From NCBI GenBank assembly GCA_036276235.1, contig DATBDZ010000413.1, positions 1 through 49,026 of the forward strand: a stretch of DNA of 49,026 nucleotides, given 5' to 3'. Shown in pieces: positions 17,118 through 25,456 of this stretch. This DNA is from JANWHF01 sp036276235 (GTDB taxonomy: Bacteria; Planctomycetota; Phycisphaerae; Tepidisphaerales; Tepidisphaeraceae). The position numbers were made by a program, and so were the translations under genes. Below the pieces are notes generated by a model, which searched no databases, was not told where the DNA came from, and saw only the letters and a list, made by a program, of their open reading frames with translations. The first letter of the stretch is position 1. Every line of letters begins with the position of its first letter.

Positions 17118-17627
17118 CTATGCAGTCCTCAAGCCAAGCAGAATCACCGCATGCGCCGCGATCGCCTCGCCGCGGCCGATGGCGTCGCAGCCTTCATTGG
17201 TGCCGGCTTTCACGTTGATTTGGTCTTCGCTGACGTCGAGCATCTGCGCGATTGATTTGACCATCGCCGGCTTAAAGGATTTGAGCTTTGGCCGCTCGGC
17301 AAGAATTGTGACATCCAGATTCTGCACCGCGAATCCGGCCGCAGTGACCTTGCTATAAACCTCATCCACAAACACGCGGCTGGCGGCGTTCTTCCATTTC
17401 GGATCGTTGGGGAAATGCTCGCCGATATCTCCCCAGGCCATCGCGCCCAGCAACGCATCGACGAGCGCATGAAGCACTACATCGCCATCGCTATGCGCGA
17501 CAGGGCTGATTTGCTCGGAGACGAGAATTCCGCCCAGCATCAGCCACCCGCCGGGTTGCAGGCGATGCAGATCGTAGCCATGGCCGATCCGATTTTGCGG
17601 GCGCGTTGCGTTTCGCGTTGAGGCCAT
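17118..17627 (-). CDS. ispF: 2-C-methyl-D-erythritol 2,4-cyclodiphosphate synthase (IspF), internal start
   Basis: The IspF domain of the MEP isoprenoid pathway, about 169 residues from an internal ATG at 17627. It has the zinc ligands in RIGHGYDLHRL, VAHSDGDVVLHALVDALLGA and the C-terminal KAGTNEGCDAIGRGEAIAAHA block, so it should be active as the usual trimer. The reading frame is open upstream without a stop through REP repeats into a RAYT transposase gene (to 18602). The internal ATG has only a weak GAG before it. Whether IspF is made alone or as a fusion is not decidable from sequence; separate translation is more likely because IspF is essential and normally 155-170 residues. ispE lies 29 kb away in this window. 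Confidence 0.88.
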   Translation of the reverse strand: MASTRNATRPQNRIGHGYDLHRLQPGGWLMLGGILVSEQISPVAHSDGDVVLHALVDALLGAMAWGDIGEHFPNDPKWKNAASRVFVDEVYSKVTAAGFAVQNLDVTILAERPKLKSFKPAMVKSIAQMLDVSEDQINVKAGTNEGCDAIGRGEAIAAHAVILLGLRTA

Positions 17628-18602
17628 CTCGGTTTTCTGTAGGGGCGAACCTTGTGTTCGCCCGTCTGCCGCGCCCGATTCCGGCGGCATCGACTGTAGG
17701 GGCGAACCTTGTGTTCGCCCGGTCTGGCCGCCCGCATTGCTCGCCCGTAGGGGCGAACCTTGTATTCGCCCTTCATCGATTGCGCGGGGCCGAGGGTGAA
17801 CACAAGGTTCACCCCTACAAGAATCATCGCGCGCCTGCTGGGGCGAACCTTGTGTTCGCCCTTCTTCTATCGCGCTGGGCGGAGGGTGAACACGAGGTTC
17901 ACCCCTACTCGGCCAGTCACTCGCCCGTAGGGGCGAACCTTGTGTTCGCCCTTTTTTGGGAGCGGCAATGGCCGTCTCACGGGACAGCGCCTGCGCCCAC
18001 TGCCTCACATCGTCCGTTCCAATTCCGGCGGGGTTCTCCGAATCCTCGTTCCAGCGCTGCGGATTTGTCTCAATGTAATGCCGGATCTGATGAAGCGCGT
18101 CATCGTCGCGAATGACATGCTCGAAATAGTTCGGCTGCCAGAGGTGTTGGTCGAATCGTTGCCAGCCGTCCGCTTTAACGCCACGAATGTAGGCGTTAGT
18201 CGTTATCGATTTGAAACCTTGAAGTACGCGGCCGATTGACTTGTCGGCCGTGCCCCGGGGTCGCGAACCATTTGCCGGCATGTCATGCTCGTGGGGATAT
18301 GCGGCAATTCGCTCTTCATGCGCGCCCAATGCGTCCCCCAGAATGATGATGCCGTGGAGATGATTGGGCATGACGACAAACGCATCGACGTCGGCGAACG
18401 GGAACTGCTCGGAGATGCGGCTCCAGGAATCCTGAAGCATGCGTCCGGCATCGTTCAAATGCATTTGGCCATCATGAATCTCCCCGAAGAGCGGTCGCCG
18501 TTGCCCGACACAAATCGTTATGAAATACGCGCCGGCGGCGGAGTAGTCGTAAGACGCCAGACGAATTGATCGCCGATGATGAACCGCCGGATCAAAAGGC
18601 AT
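17118..18602 (-). CDS. REP-associated tyrosine transposase (RAYT, IS200/IS605-like) in one open frame with IspF
   Basis: The first 185 or so residues form a RAYT of the Y1 transposase superfamily. They show the N terminus HHRRSIRLASYDYSAAGAYFITICV, the HUH metal motif in VVMPNHLHGIII, VLQGFKSITTNAYI, and the nucleophile-region helix LWQPNYFEHVIRDDDAL followed by HYIETNPQRW. The likely start is the ATG at 18602 (MPFDPAVHHRR); in-frame starts at 18614 and 18638 also exist and none has a good ribosome site. After residue ~205 the frame continues through about 100 residues that are translations of seven REP repeats (GRTQGSPL and GEPRVHP units), then runs into IspF. REP copies of the same family also flank the gene upstream, the classical RAYT-REP arrangement. 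Confidence 0.8.
   Translation of the reverse strand: MPFDPAVHHRRSIRLASYDYSAAGAYFITICVGQRRPLFGEIHDGQMHLNDAGRMLQDSWSRISEQFPFADVDAFVVMPNHLHGIIILGDALGAHEERIAAYPHEHDMPANGSRPRGTADKSIGRVLQGFKSITTNAYIRGVKADGWQRFDQHLWQPNYFEHVIRDDDALHQIRHYIETNPQRWNEDSENPAGIGTDDVRQWAQALSRETAIAAPKKGRTQGSPLRASDWPSRGEPRVHPPPSAIEEGRTQGSPQQARDDSCRGEPCVHPRPRAIDEGRIQGSPLRASNAGGQTGRTQGSPLQSMPPESGAADGRTQGSPLQKTEMASTRNATRPQNRIGHGYDLHRLQPGGWLMLGGILVSEQISPVAHSDGDVVLHALVDALLGAMAWGDIGEHFPNDPKWKNAASRVFVDEVYSKVTAAGFAVQNLDVTILAERPKLKSFKPAMVKSIAQMLDVSEDQINVKAGTNEGCDAIGRGEAIAAHAVILLGLRTA
17639..17951. repeat. cluster of seven REP palindromes (GGGGCGAACCTTGTGTTCGCCC)
   Basis: Five direct copies of a 25-bp unit begin at about 17639, 17696, 17747, 17837 and 17927. 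Two inverted copies lie at 17794-17818 and 17884-17908. The 17747-17818 direct-plus-inverted pair recurs 90 bp later, suggesting a tandem duplication. All copies lie in the same leftward reading frame between the RAYT and IspF domains. Inverted copies use GGTGAAC..GTTCACCC, keeping the palindrome by paired changes. Confidence 0.9.
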
Positions 18603-18734
18603 GAAAGGAATCATGCGGAATGCGCGCCATGAACACAAGGATTTGCGACGATTGAGGCGACCGGCAAATCGAAAGAGGGCGTATTGTCCGGGGTAAACGT
18701 TGTGTTCACGGGCGTCGTTTGCGCGGGCGACGGA

Positions 18735-18914
18735 GGGCGAACACTAGGTTCGCCCCTACATAGTTGACGCGCGTTACTCGCGGTTGACGCAGGGCGAACA
18801 CAAGGTTCGCCCCTACATTGTTTACCCGCGTACTCGCGGGCGACGCAGGGCGAACACGAGGTTCGCCCCTACGGGCAAGTCGGGGTGGATACGCGAACAC
18901 AAGGTTCGCCCTAC
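18735..18914. repeat. four REP palindromes upstream of the RAYT gene
   Basis: Copies of GGGCGAACACAAGGTTCGCCCCTAC at 18735-18759, 18792-18816, 18848-18872 and 18893-18914 all point the same way, spaced about 56 bp, with repeated TTGACGCGCGTTACTCG-like spacers. The last copy provides the stop codon of the sigma-54 regulator gene. They belong to the same family as the seven copies at 17639-17951. The gap 18603-18910 holds nothing else recognisable. Confidence 0.88.
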
Positions 18915-20287
18915 TCGTGCAGATTGTATTCGTTGATCTTGCGGTAGAGCGTTCGCTCACCGATGCCGAGGATTTTGGCGGCTTGTTCTCGGTTGCCATT
19001 CACGAGCTTGAGCGTGTTGCGGATCAATTCCTTTTCGGCTTGTTCGAGGCTGATGCCGACGAGGTTGTTCATGCCGCCGACGATTTCGCCGCCGGCGGGG
19101 CGGATTTCTGGCGGGAGATTTTGGACCGTGAGCTTCGGGCCGGTCGAGAGGACGACCATCTGTTCGATCACCTTTTTCAGCTCGCGCACATTGCCCGGCC
19201 AGGAATAACTCATCAGCACTTGATTGGCCTCGGGAGCGATGCCTTCGATTTGCTTGTTGTATTTCTCGGCGGCGCTGTTCATGAAATAGTGGATCAGCAG
19301 CGCGATGTCTTCGCGCCGCTCGCGCAGCGGGGGGATTTGCAGCGTGACGCCGTTGATCCGCTGAAACAAATCCTGGCGGAAATCGTTCTCGGCGACCATC
19401 TCCTTCAGGTTTTTATTCGTGGCGCTGATGATGCGGACATCGACTTGGATTGGATCATTGGAGCCGAGGCGGACGACTTCGCCATTATCGATGGCGCGCA
19501 GGAGCTTGGCCTGCATTTCGTGCGGCATGTCGCCGATCTCATCGAGGAAGAGCGTGCCGCCGTCGGCATGCTCGAAGCGGCCTTCGCGATCGGTGGCAGC
19601 GCCGGTGAACGCGCCTTTCACATGGCCGAATAATTCATCCTCGAGAATCGTCGGGGCGAAACCTGCGCAATTCATGATGACCAGGCGATTTTTGCGGCGT
19701 TTGCTGTGTGTATGGATTGAGCGGGCGATCAGTTCCTTGCCCGTGCCGCTTTCCCCCAGAATGAGGACGGAAATGTCGGTCGGAGCCACTTGCCGCGCGG
19801 TCTGCATGAGCTGCTGCATCGCGCCGCTCTGGCCGATGATCCCTTCAAACCCGCTCATGTCGATGAGCTGTTCCTGGAGGACCTGATTCTGCGCCTGCAG
19901 CGCCGCCTTCTCCGCGGCACGGTTCACCTGCGCGCGGAAATAATCCAAATCGAGCGGCTTCTCGATGTAGTCGTACGCGCCGTCGTTGAGCGCTTGCTTG
20001 CAGGTGGGAATGTCGGCATGAGCCGTCACCAAAATGACCGGCGGGGCAGGCTGGTTGCGCTGCGCGGCGTGCAGCACATCCAGCCCTTCCTGCTTCCCTT
20101 CCATCATCAGATCGGTGACAATCACATCATACTTACGCCGGCTTAACTTGGACTGAGCGTCGGAAAAATTAAACGCCAGATCGCACTTGTGGCCCTGACG
20201 TGTGAGGGCCTCGCACATCACCTGCGCGTGTTCCTGCTCGTCGTCCACTACAAGTATTTGAGATTTCTTAATTTCGTTCTCGGACAT
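18911..20287 (-). CDS. sigma-54-dependent response regulator (NtrC family)
   Basis: A 458-residue transcription activator. It has a receiver domain (ILVVDDEQEHAQ, phospho-Asp in VIVTDLMMEG, VILVTAHAD, Lys in YIEKPLD), then the AAA+ sigma-54 interaction domain with Walker A GESGTGKE, GAFTGA for sigma-54 contact and Walker B GGTLFLDEIGDMP. It ends in a Fis-type HTH (NREQAAKILGIGERTLYRKI). The start at 20287 gives MSENEIKKSQILVVDDE; upstream in-frame sequence is not conserved-looking. It is divergent from the giant surface protein gene, 106 bp away. The histidine kinase at 24538-25326, just beyond that gene, is the likely partner (inferred). Confidence 0.93.
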   Translation of the reverse strand: MSENEIKKSQILVVDDEQEHAQVMCEALTRQGHKCDLAFNFSDAQSKLSRRKYDVIVTDLMMEGKQEGLDVLHAAQRNQPAPPVILVTAHADIPTCKQALNDGAYDYIEKPLDLDYFRAQVNRAAEKAALQAQNQVLQEQLIDMSGFEGIIGQSGAMQQLMQTARQVAPTDISVLILGESGTGKELIARSIHTHSKRRKNRLVIMNCAGFAPTILEDELFGHVKGAFTGAATDREGRFEHADGGTLFLDEIGDMPHEMQAKLLRAIDNGEVVRLGSNDPIQVDVRIISATNKNLKEMVAENDFRQDLFQRINGVTLQIPPLRERREDIALLIHYFMNSAAEKYNKQIEGIAPEANQVLMSYSWPGNVRELKKVIEQMVVLSTGPKLTVQNLPPEIRPAGGEIVGGMNNLVGISLEQAEKELIRNTLKLVNGNREQAAKILGIGERTLYRKINEYNLHE

Positions 20288-20393
20288 AGTGCGCCGGTGT
20301 GATATTAAGGTGCCGCCGACCCCGAAAGCAATTGCCGCGGACGGGGCGGCTCGTGGGTTACAGCAAAATCTTTTTTCCGGAAGGACGGGCTCG

Positions 20394-23300
20394 ATGATTC
20401 CCCTCGTGCAAGAGCGTCTGGGTAAAGGTGTGCGCCGCGCCGCGCGAACAACAGCAGGGCGGCTGATCGAGAATCTCGAACAACGCCTGTTTCTTGCGGG
20501 CCAATCGTTTGACCTGAATTTCGATAAGTTGGCGCCGGGCACGGTCATTACGAATCAGTTCAGCAAGCAGGGCGTGGTCTTCTCCGGTTTGAACGTCCGC
20601 GAAACGGTTGCCGCTGATGGCGGCGCGCATTCGGGTGGGAATGTGCTGAATATCTCGACGTCCGTATCACTGGGCGTCAGCCCCACGCCGAACCTTACCG
20701 GGCAGTTTTCCGGAAACGTCGACGACGTGAGCATGTTCGTTGGCGCGATGAGCGCGCCTCTGAAAGGACCGATTTCGGGTCAGGCGGTGCTCACGGCGTT
20801 TAGCTCCAACGGCAAAATCGTCGCGCAGAGCAAGGTCCCGATTACCAGCACCAAGTTTTCGCAGTTGATCGAGGTCAGCACCAAGACCGCGATCATCCGC
20901 CGCTTTGTGCTAACTGGCTCGGGCGCGCCGATTGGCGCCGATGACATCCAGTACCACTTCCATCCAGGCTTCACGATCACGCCGGCACACAGCTCAGTCA
21001 CGGTCGGTGTGAGTAGCTCAGTCAACGACAACCTGACACTCGCGCGGCTATTCGGATCGACCGGCAATATCACCTTCTCAGCCAGCGGCCTGCCGAGCGG
21101 CGTGAGCGCCATTTTTACGCCGACCACCGTTACCACCGGAACCTCGACGCAATTGCAGCTCGTCGCGTCCAGCGCGGCGGTCGCAACGCCGCCGAGCGGC
21201 GTCCCGATCACCATTACCGGCACGCCCGCCAGCTCATCGGTTGCCGACGGGCCGCTGACCGCGACGATTACACTTAATGTCGTCCCGGCCCTCACGGCGA
21301 CCTTCGACCAATCGAGCTTCACTGTGATCGGAGCATCCGCCGTCGGGTTCACAGTTCAGCGCGGGCCCGGATTCTCGGGCGGATTTAACATGTCGTTGAC
21401 CGGACTGCCTGCGGGCATGACCGGGCGCATCTCCCCGGTCTTTGCCGCCCCAGGCTCGGGCCCCGTTTCGGGCTTTGTCACCTTCACTCCTTCGACGACA
21501 ACGCCGCTTGGCCCGACTACGGTCACGCTCCATGTCACCGACGGACCGATCACGGCGACCGCGACGATCAGCGTTACGGTCCGGCAATTCAGCTTGACCT
21601 CGTTCAGCCCGGCCTCCGGCAACGCGCCGCAACTGCTTCAGCCGGGAACGCTCCTTACGCTGCATGGCGTCGGGCTCGATCTGGTGCGCTCCGTGCAGTT
21701 CGGCAACGTCGATGCGCTGGCGACGCCGATCAGCGTCACCGGCGGCGGCACGACGCTTACGGCGCGGGTGCCGCGCCTGGCGACCAACGGACATGTCACC
21801 ATCATCGCAGTCAACGGCTCGACCTGGAGCAATGGCGTCAACTTCACCGTTCACAGTTTCCGAAATACCAATGGCTATTCCTTCTCGAACTTCAACGTCG
21901 GCGGCGTGACCTGGGACGATATGGTGCAGGCGTTCGGATTTGACCAGACTCATATCTGGGGTACGCCAATCCCAGACCCCCTCGCGGCAATCATGTGGGG
22001 CATCGCGGCGGCAACGCTGAATGACGGACAGTGCTTCGGCGTGTCGCTCAGCTCTTCGCGCTTCCGCGGTGGAATCGTGCCGCTCAACTTTTTCCTGACA
22101 CAACCGGGTCTTCCGGCCTCGACCGTCTGGAATCTACAGGGCCCGGATATTGCCGGTGGTGGCGGTGGTCCAAGCAGCGCGCTGGCGCATCTGATTCACA
22201 TCGATCATCTTCAGCAGCTTAGCACGCAGTATTTGCTCGATTACGTAGCCGACGTCGGCGTACATGCGACGCTAGCCGCCGTCAGTGGCGCGACGGCGGC
22301 GGACTTGGTGCGAAGCGAAGTCACCTCCAAGCTGAATCTGGGAATTACGCCGATCATCGCGATCAGCGATAGCGGCAGCGGACACGCCATCCTCGGCTAC
22401 GACATTGAAAACGATCCGTCCGATCCGCATGGATTCTTCATCGACTGCTACGATCCCAACGAGCCGTTCTTCCCATCGGAGAATTCAGATGCCGCCGAGC
22501 ATATGGACCGCGAGCAGGTCAGCCGCGTGCATGTACGAGGGAATGGCACATGGGAATTCCTCAACCTGCAGGAACCCAACAGCGGGCCGAATTGGCATGG
22601 CCCGCTCGGTTCGCTGGCGGTGGCGTCGCCGCGGGATATTCCAGTCGTTCCAGCGCTGCCGACCTCGCCGGCGAGCTTGGCCCATATCATCTTCGGCACG
22701 GGCGCGACGACCACACAGATTACCGATGCCGCCGGGCACACCTTGCTCGACAAGGCCGGCAATCAAAACAACAACATCGACACGCGCATCCCCGACTCGG
22801 CGGTGTTTTTCCCAGATCACGGCGAGAACTTGCCATCCATCCCGCTGGATCTGCTCGGTAATAGCGGCCCCTTCAAGCAAACCGTGACGGGTACCGGCGA
22901 CGGAGTCTATTCACAGAGCTATATCGACGGCTCATTTGCCATCAAGGTGGCTAACGTCGTCTCGACCAAAGGCATCGTCGATTCACTGACCTACGACACG
23001 AAGACTGCGAGCCTGCTCTTTCACACTGCTGCCGAATCGAAGACGGCGCGCATCCAGCTGGCGGGCGATACAGACTCCGGCGATCGCAGCGCGACCTTCG
23101 ACCTCAAGACATTTTCATCGGGAGATGACCGGTTTGCATTTGGCAGCGGCATGGGCGCACTCACGTTTTCCCATCACGGCCCGTCAACCACGTTCAATTT
23201 CCTACTTCAGGAAGTCGGCTCCAAGGGTGACGGCGGCAGCTTCTCGTCCCGCCCAATTCCGGTCCTCGATAGCGATGTGGTCACAATCACGCCTTCAAAC

Positions 23301-24212
23301 TGGCAGAATCTGGGCACCGGCGCGATCTCCATTGTCATCCTTCACAAAGGCGGCAAAAAGACGACACTGGAGATGGGCAATCAAGGAACGGGGGAAACGA
23401 TTCAGGCCACCGAAGGCGTCGCTTTCGACACCATTATTGCCAAGTTTGTCGACGGATCAGTCAAGCCTCAGCCCGTGGGCGCGATCATCGACTGGGGCGA
23501 CGGCACAACCTCTCTGGGCAACGTCATTCCCAACGCGGCAGATAACACGTTCGAGCTGCATGGAACCCACACCTACCTCCAGCCTCAGACTTATGTGATC
23601 ACCGCGCAATTCGGTGACGCGGAAGGCCCATTGGGGGGCGAGGTGCGATCGATCGCGACTGTTGCTCCGATGAAGTTCAAGGTCGTTGCGATCAATCCAA
23701 CGCCGACTGTTGGCAAGGCATTCACCGGGCCGGTTGCGACGTTTGCTGATCCCAACATCCGCGCGGGATTGGGCGATGTGAATACCACGATCAACTGGGG
23801 CGACGGCACCAGTTCCGCCGGCGAGCTGACGCAAATCAAGCCGGGCGTCTTTACCGTTTCCGGCCGTCACACATTCAGTAAAGTCGGCGCGCTTAAAGGC
23901 AGCGTACGCATCAGCGATTCGCCCGCGATGCTGCTCGGGGGCAGCGCCTTCTCAGCAACAAAAGGCAAGGAGTTAGCCGGCCCGATCACGATGACCAGCA
24001 TCCCCGTCGGGGCACACGCGACCGATTACCAGGCGATGATCGCCTGGGGCGACGGCACAACATCTGTCGGCCTCCTCTCCGTCAACGGCGACGGGCTGCT
24101 GGTAATAGAAGGCAAACACGTCTACACAAAGTCCGGCGATTTCACCCCAGTCGTCCAACTGCTCAGCGGGCCAGGTGTGACGGTGCCGGTTACGTTTAAC
24201 GTGTTGAAGTAG
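20394..24212 (+). CDS. giant surface protein with planctomycete N-terminal motif, Ig-like and WGDGT repeats, papain-like domain
   Basis: A 1272-residue protein; GGAAGGA lies eight bases before the ATG. The Arg-rich N terminus ending RLIENLEQRLFLAGQ is the export/anchor motif seen on many planctomycete giant proteins. Next come a beta-rich NFDKLAPGTVITNQF domain (~36-190), Ig-like modules (~190-400) and an IPT/TIG-like segment (SPASGNAPQLLQPGTLLTL, ~405-485). A middle region (~495-720) has GQCFGVS (Cys547), SGHAILGYD (His664) and CYDPNEPF (Asp687/Asn689), in the order of a papain-like cysteine peptidase. The C-terminal third carries three WGDGT-centred domains (Trp1034, 1135, 1218). A cell-surface or S-layer-associated role is likely; substrate and activity are unknown. 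Confidence 0.85.
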   Translation: MIPLVQERLGKGVRRAARTTAGRLIENLEQRLFLAGQSFDLNFDKLAPGTVITNQFSKQGVVFSGLNVRETVAADGGAHSGGNVLNISTSVSLGVSPTPNLTGQFSGNVDDVSMFVGAMSAPLKGPISGQAVLTAFSSNGKIVAQSKVPITSTKFSQLIEVSTKTAIIRRFVLTGSGAPIGADDIQYHFHPGFTITPAHSSVTVGVSSSVNDNLTLARLFGSTGNITFSASGLPSGVSAIFTPTTVTTGTSTQLQLVASSAAVATPPSGVPITITGTPASSSVADGPLTATITLNVVPALTATFDQSSFTVIGASAVGFTVQRGPGFSGGFNMSLTGLPAGMTGRISPVFAAPGSGPVSGFVTFTPSTTTPLGPTTVTLHVTDGPITATATISVTVRQFSLTSFSPASGNAPQLLQPGTLLTLHGVGLDLVRSVQFGNVDALATPISVTGGGTTLTARVPRLATNGHVTIIAVNGSTWSNGVNFTVHSFRNTNGYSFSNFNVGGVTWDDMVQAFGFDQTHIWGTPIPDPLAAIMWGIAAATLNDGQCFGVSLSSSRFRGGIVPLNFFLTQPGLPASTVWNLQGPDIAGGGGGPSSALAHLIHIDHLQQLSTQYLLDYVADVGVHATLAAVSGATAADLVRSEVTSKLNLGITPIIAISDSGSGHAILGYDIENDPSDPHGFFIDCYDPNEPFFPSENSDAAEHMDREQVSRVHVRGNGTWEFLNLQEPNSGPNWHGPLGSLAVASPRDIPVVPALPTSPASLAHIIFGTGATTTQITDAAGHTLLDKAGNQNNNIDTRIPDSAVFFPDHGENLPSIPLDLLGNSGPFKQTVTGTGDGVYSQSYIDGSFAIKVANVVSTKGIVDSLTYDTKTASLLFHTAAESKTARIQLAGDTDSGDRSATFDLKTFSSGDDRFAFGSGMGALTFSHHGPSTTFNFLLQEVGSKGDGGSFSSRPIPVLDSDVVTITPSNWQNLGTGAISIVILHKGGKKTTLEMGNQGTGETIQATEGVAFDTIIAKFVDGSVKPQPVGAIIDWGDGTTSLGNVIPNAADNTFELHGTHTYLQPQTYVITAQFGDAEGPLGGEVRSIATVAPMKFKVVAINPTPTVGKAFTGPVATFADPNIRAGLGDVNTTINWGDGTSSAGELTQIKPGVFTVSGRHTFSKVGALKGSVRISDSPAMLLGGSAFSATKGKELAGPITMTSIPVGAHATDYQAMIAWGDGTTSVGLLSVNGDGLLVIEGKHVYTKSGDFTPVVQLLSGPGVTVPVTFNVLK

Positions 24213-24216
24213 TGCA

Positions 24217-24254
24217 CCTCTCCCTCTCCCTTGAGTACAAGGGAGAGGGAGAGG
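24217..24254. terminator. single GAGAGGG palindrome after the surface protein gene
   Basis: A perfect hairpin CCTCTCCCTCTCCCTTG-AGTA-CAAGGGAGAGGGAGAGG starts 5 bp after the stop codon. It is half of the REPIN-like family seen elsewhere (one palindrome, no core, no partner). It probably serves as the transcript end. Confidence 0.6.
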
Positions 24255-24344
24255 AGATGGGGCCGGATCCGAAGTTGCGTCGTATCGATTTCCTACACGA
24301 CGGGCCACGCCGTCTTACTACAGAATTCTCGTTTCTCGCCCATT

Positions 24345-24418
24345 GTCATGCAGAGGTACTCCGAAGCATCTGGCTAGATTGCGCGAGTGGACCAAGTACT
24401 TTCGAGTACCCGTCCTGA
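24345..24418. repeat. inverted repeat, GAAGCATCTGGC family, degenerate copy
   Basis: The left arm GTCATGCAGAGGTACTCCG with AAGCATCTGGCT is intact; the right arm (GGACCAAGTACTTTCGAGTACC) has drifted but is still alignable. It is followed directly by a different inverted repeat at 24421-24486. Together they fill the gap between the surface protein gene and the kinase gene. Confidence 0.55.
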
Positions 24419-24420
24419 AG

Positions 24421-24486
24421 CGCGGCGGGCAGTGCCCGCCCTACGCGCCGCATTCGCCCGTAGGGCGGGCGCTGCCCGCCGCTTTC
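24421..24486. repeat. inverted repeat, GCGGGCAGTGCCCGCCCTACGCG family
   Basis: The arms CGGCGGGCAGTGCCCGCCC and GGGCGGGCGCTGCCCGCCG face each other about 20 bases apart. Single-arm relatives are at 7756-7779 and about 137-152. Confidence 0.7.
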
Positions 24487-24537
24487 GTCCTTCGTCGCTG
24501 CACCAAACGTAGACGGGCCCCTCGAATCTGGATTCTC

Positions 24538-25326
24538 TCACGACGCCGGCAACGAAATCGTAAAAACCGATCCCTTCCCCTCCTGGCTGGCGACGGAGAG
24601 TTTGCCGCCGTGCTCGTCGACAATGCGCCTCGAGATCGCCAGGCCAAGGCCGGTGCCGCCCTTTTTGGTGGAGTAGTACGCGTCGAAGATTCGCGAGCTG
24701 ACGTCCGGGCTCATGCCGCGGCCGGTGTCGGTGATGTCGATTCGGACGGTGCCATCCCGAGACGCCGCGCTCAGGATGATCTCGCCGCCGGTTTCGGGCA
24801 TCGCCTGCAGGGCGTTGAGCATCAGATTGAGGATTGCCTGCTTGATCAGCTTTTCATCGACGTTGGCGGTGATCGGCGTCTCGGAGTTTCGCACCCGCAG
24901 TTGCACGCGGTAAAGCTGCGCCTGCGGGACAAAAAAATCGACCAGCTCTTCGAGAATCTGATTCACATCCGTCGGCTTGCGATCGAGCTCGATCTTCCCG
25001 GCATATCGCAGAAAGTCGTCGAGGATATCCCGCAGGCGGCCGGTCTCCTTCTGCACGGTGCTGAGCCGCGCAACCAGCCGGCTGTAGCCGGGCCAATTGG
25101 GATCCAGATCCTCTTTAAGCAGTTGCAGATTCAAGCCGACGGTGGAGAGTGGATTCTTGATTTCATGAGCGAGCCCGCCGGTGAGGGTCCCCAATTCGGC
25201 AAGCCGCTCGGCGTGCCGCGTGCGCTGCTGCAAGCGCTCATAACGCCGATAGGCGATCACGCCAACAGCGCCCGTCAGCGCAAGGCCCGCCAGCAATCCA
25301 GTGATCAATCCCCAGGCAAAAGCCAT
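24538..25326 (-). CDS. sensor histidine kinase, NtrB/AtoS type, no sensor domain
   Basis: A 262-residue kinase. One N-terminal membrane helix (about residues 5-27) is followed by a short coil, the HisKA domain with phospho-acceptor His in GGLAHEIKNPLS, and the ATPase domain with N-box ILNLMLNALQAMP, G1 DTGRGMS and G2 GGTGLGLAISRRIVDEHGG. There is no recognisable PAS or periplasmic sensor region, so input must come through the membrane helix or a partner. It is on the same strand as the NtrC-like regulator gene 4.3 kb away, separated by the giant surface protein gene on the other strand. The pairing is inferred. Confidence 0.9.
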   Translation of the reverse strand: MAFAWGLITGLLAGLALTGAVGVIAYRRYERLQQRTRHAERLAELGTLTGGLAHEIKNPLSTVGLNLQLLKEDLDPNWPGYSRLVARLSTVQKETGRLRDILDDFLRYAGKIELDRKPTDVNQILEELVDFFVPQAQLYRVQLRVRNSETPITANVDEKLIKQAILNLMLNALQAMPETGGEIILSAASRDGTVRIDITDTGRGMSPDVSSRIFDAYYSTKKGGTGLGLAISRRIVDEHGGKLSVASQEGKGSVFTISLPAS

Positions 25327-25456
25327 GGCCGGCGAAGGTTACGGGGGATGGGGCAAATTGCAATTCCGGCATGCTGCGCACGGAGCTTTCGTAAACCGAG
25401 AGCGCACTCAGAATGGGGGCGTACTCGGAACGAGGGCGCGCTGGGCGCGCTTAGAA

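Noticed and set aside
17639..17951. Regular ~25-bp repeats that could be mistaken for a CRISPR array
   Set aside because: Copies alternate in orientation, are palindromic, spacing varies from 45 to 90 bp, spacers are partly repeated themselves, and no cas genes are present; the adjacent RAYT explains them as REPs.
21234..22103. Minus-strand open frame of 289 codons inside the surface protein gene
   Set aside because: Arg-rich, low-complexity translation typical of a shadow frame; the sense strand has a good ribosome site and clear domains.
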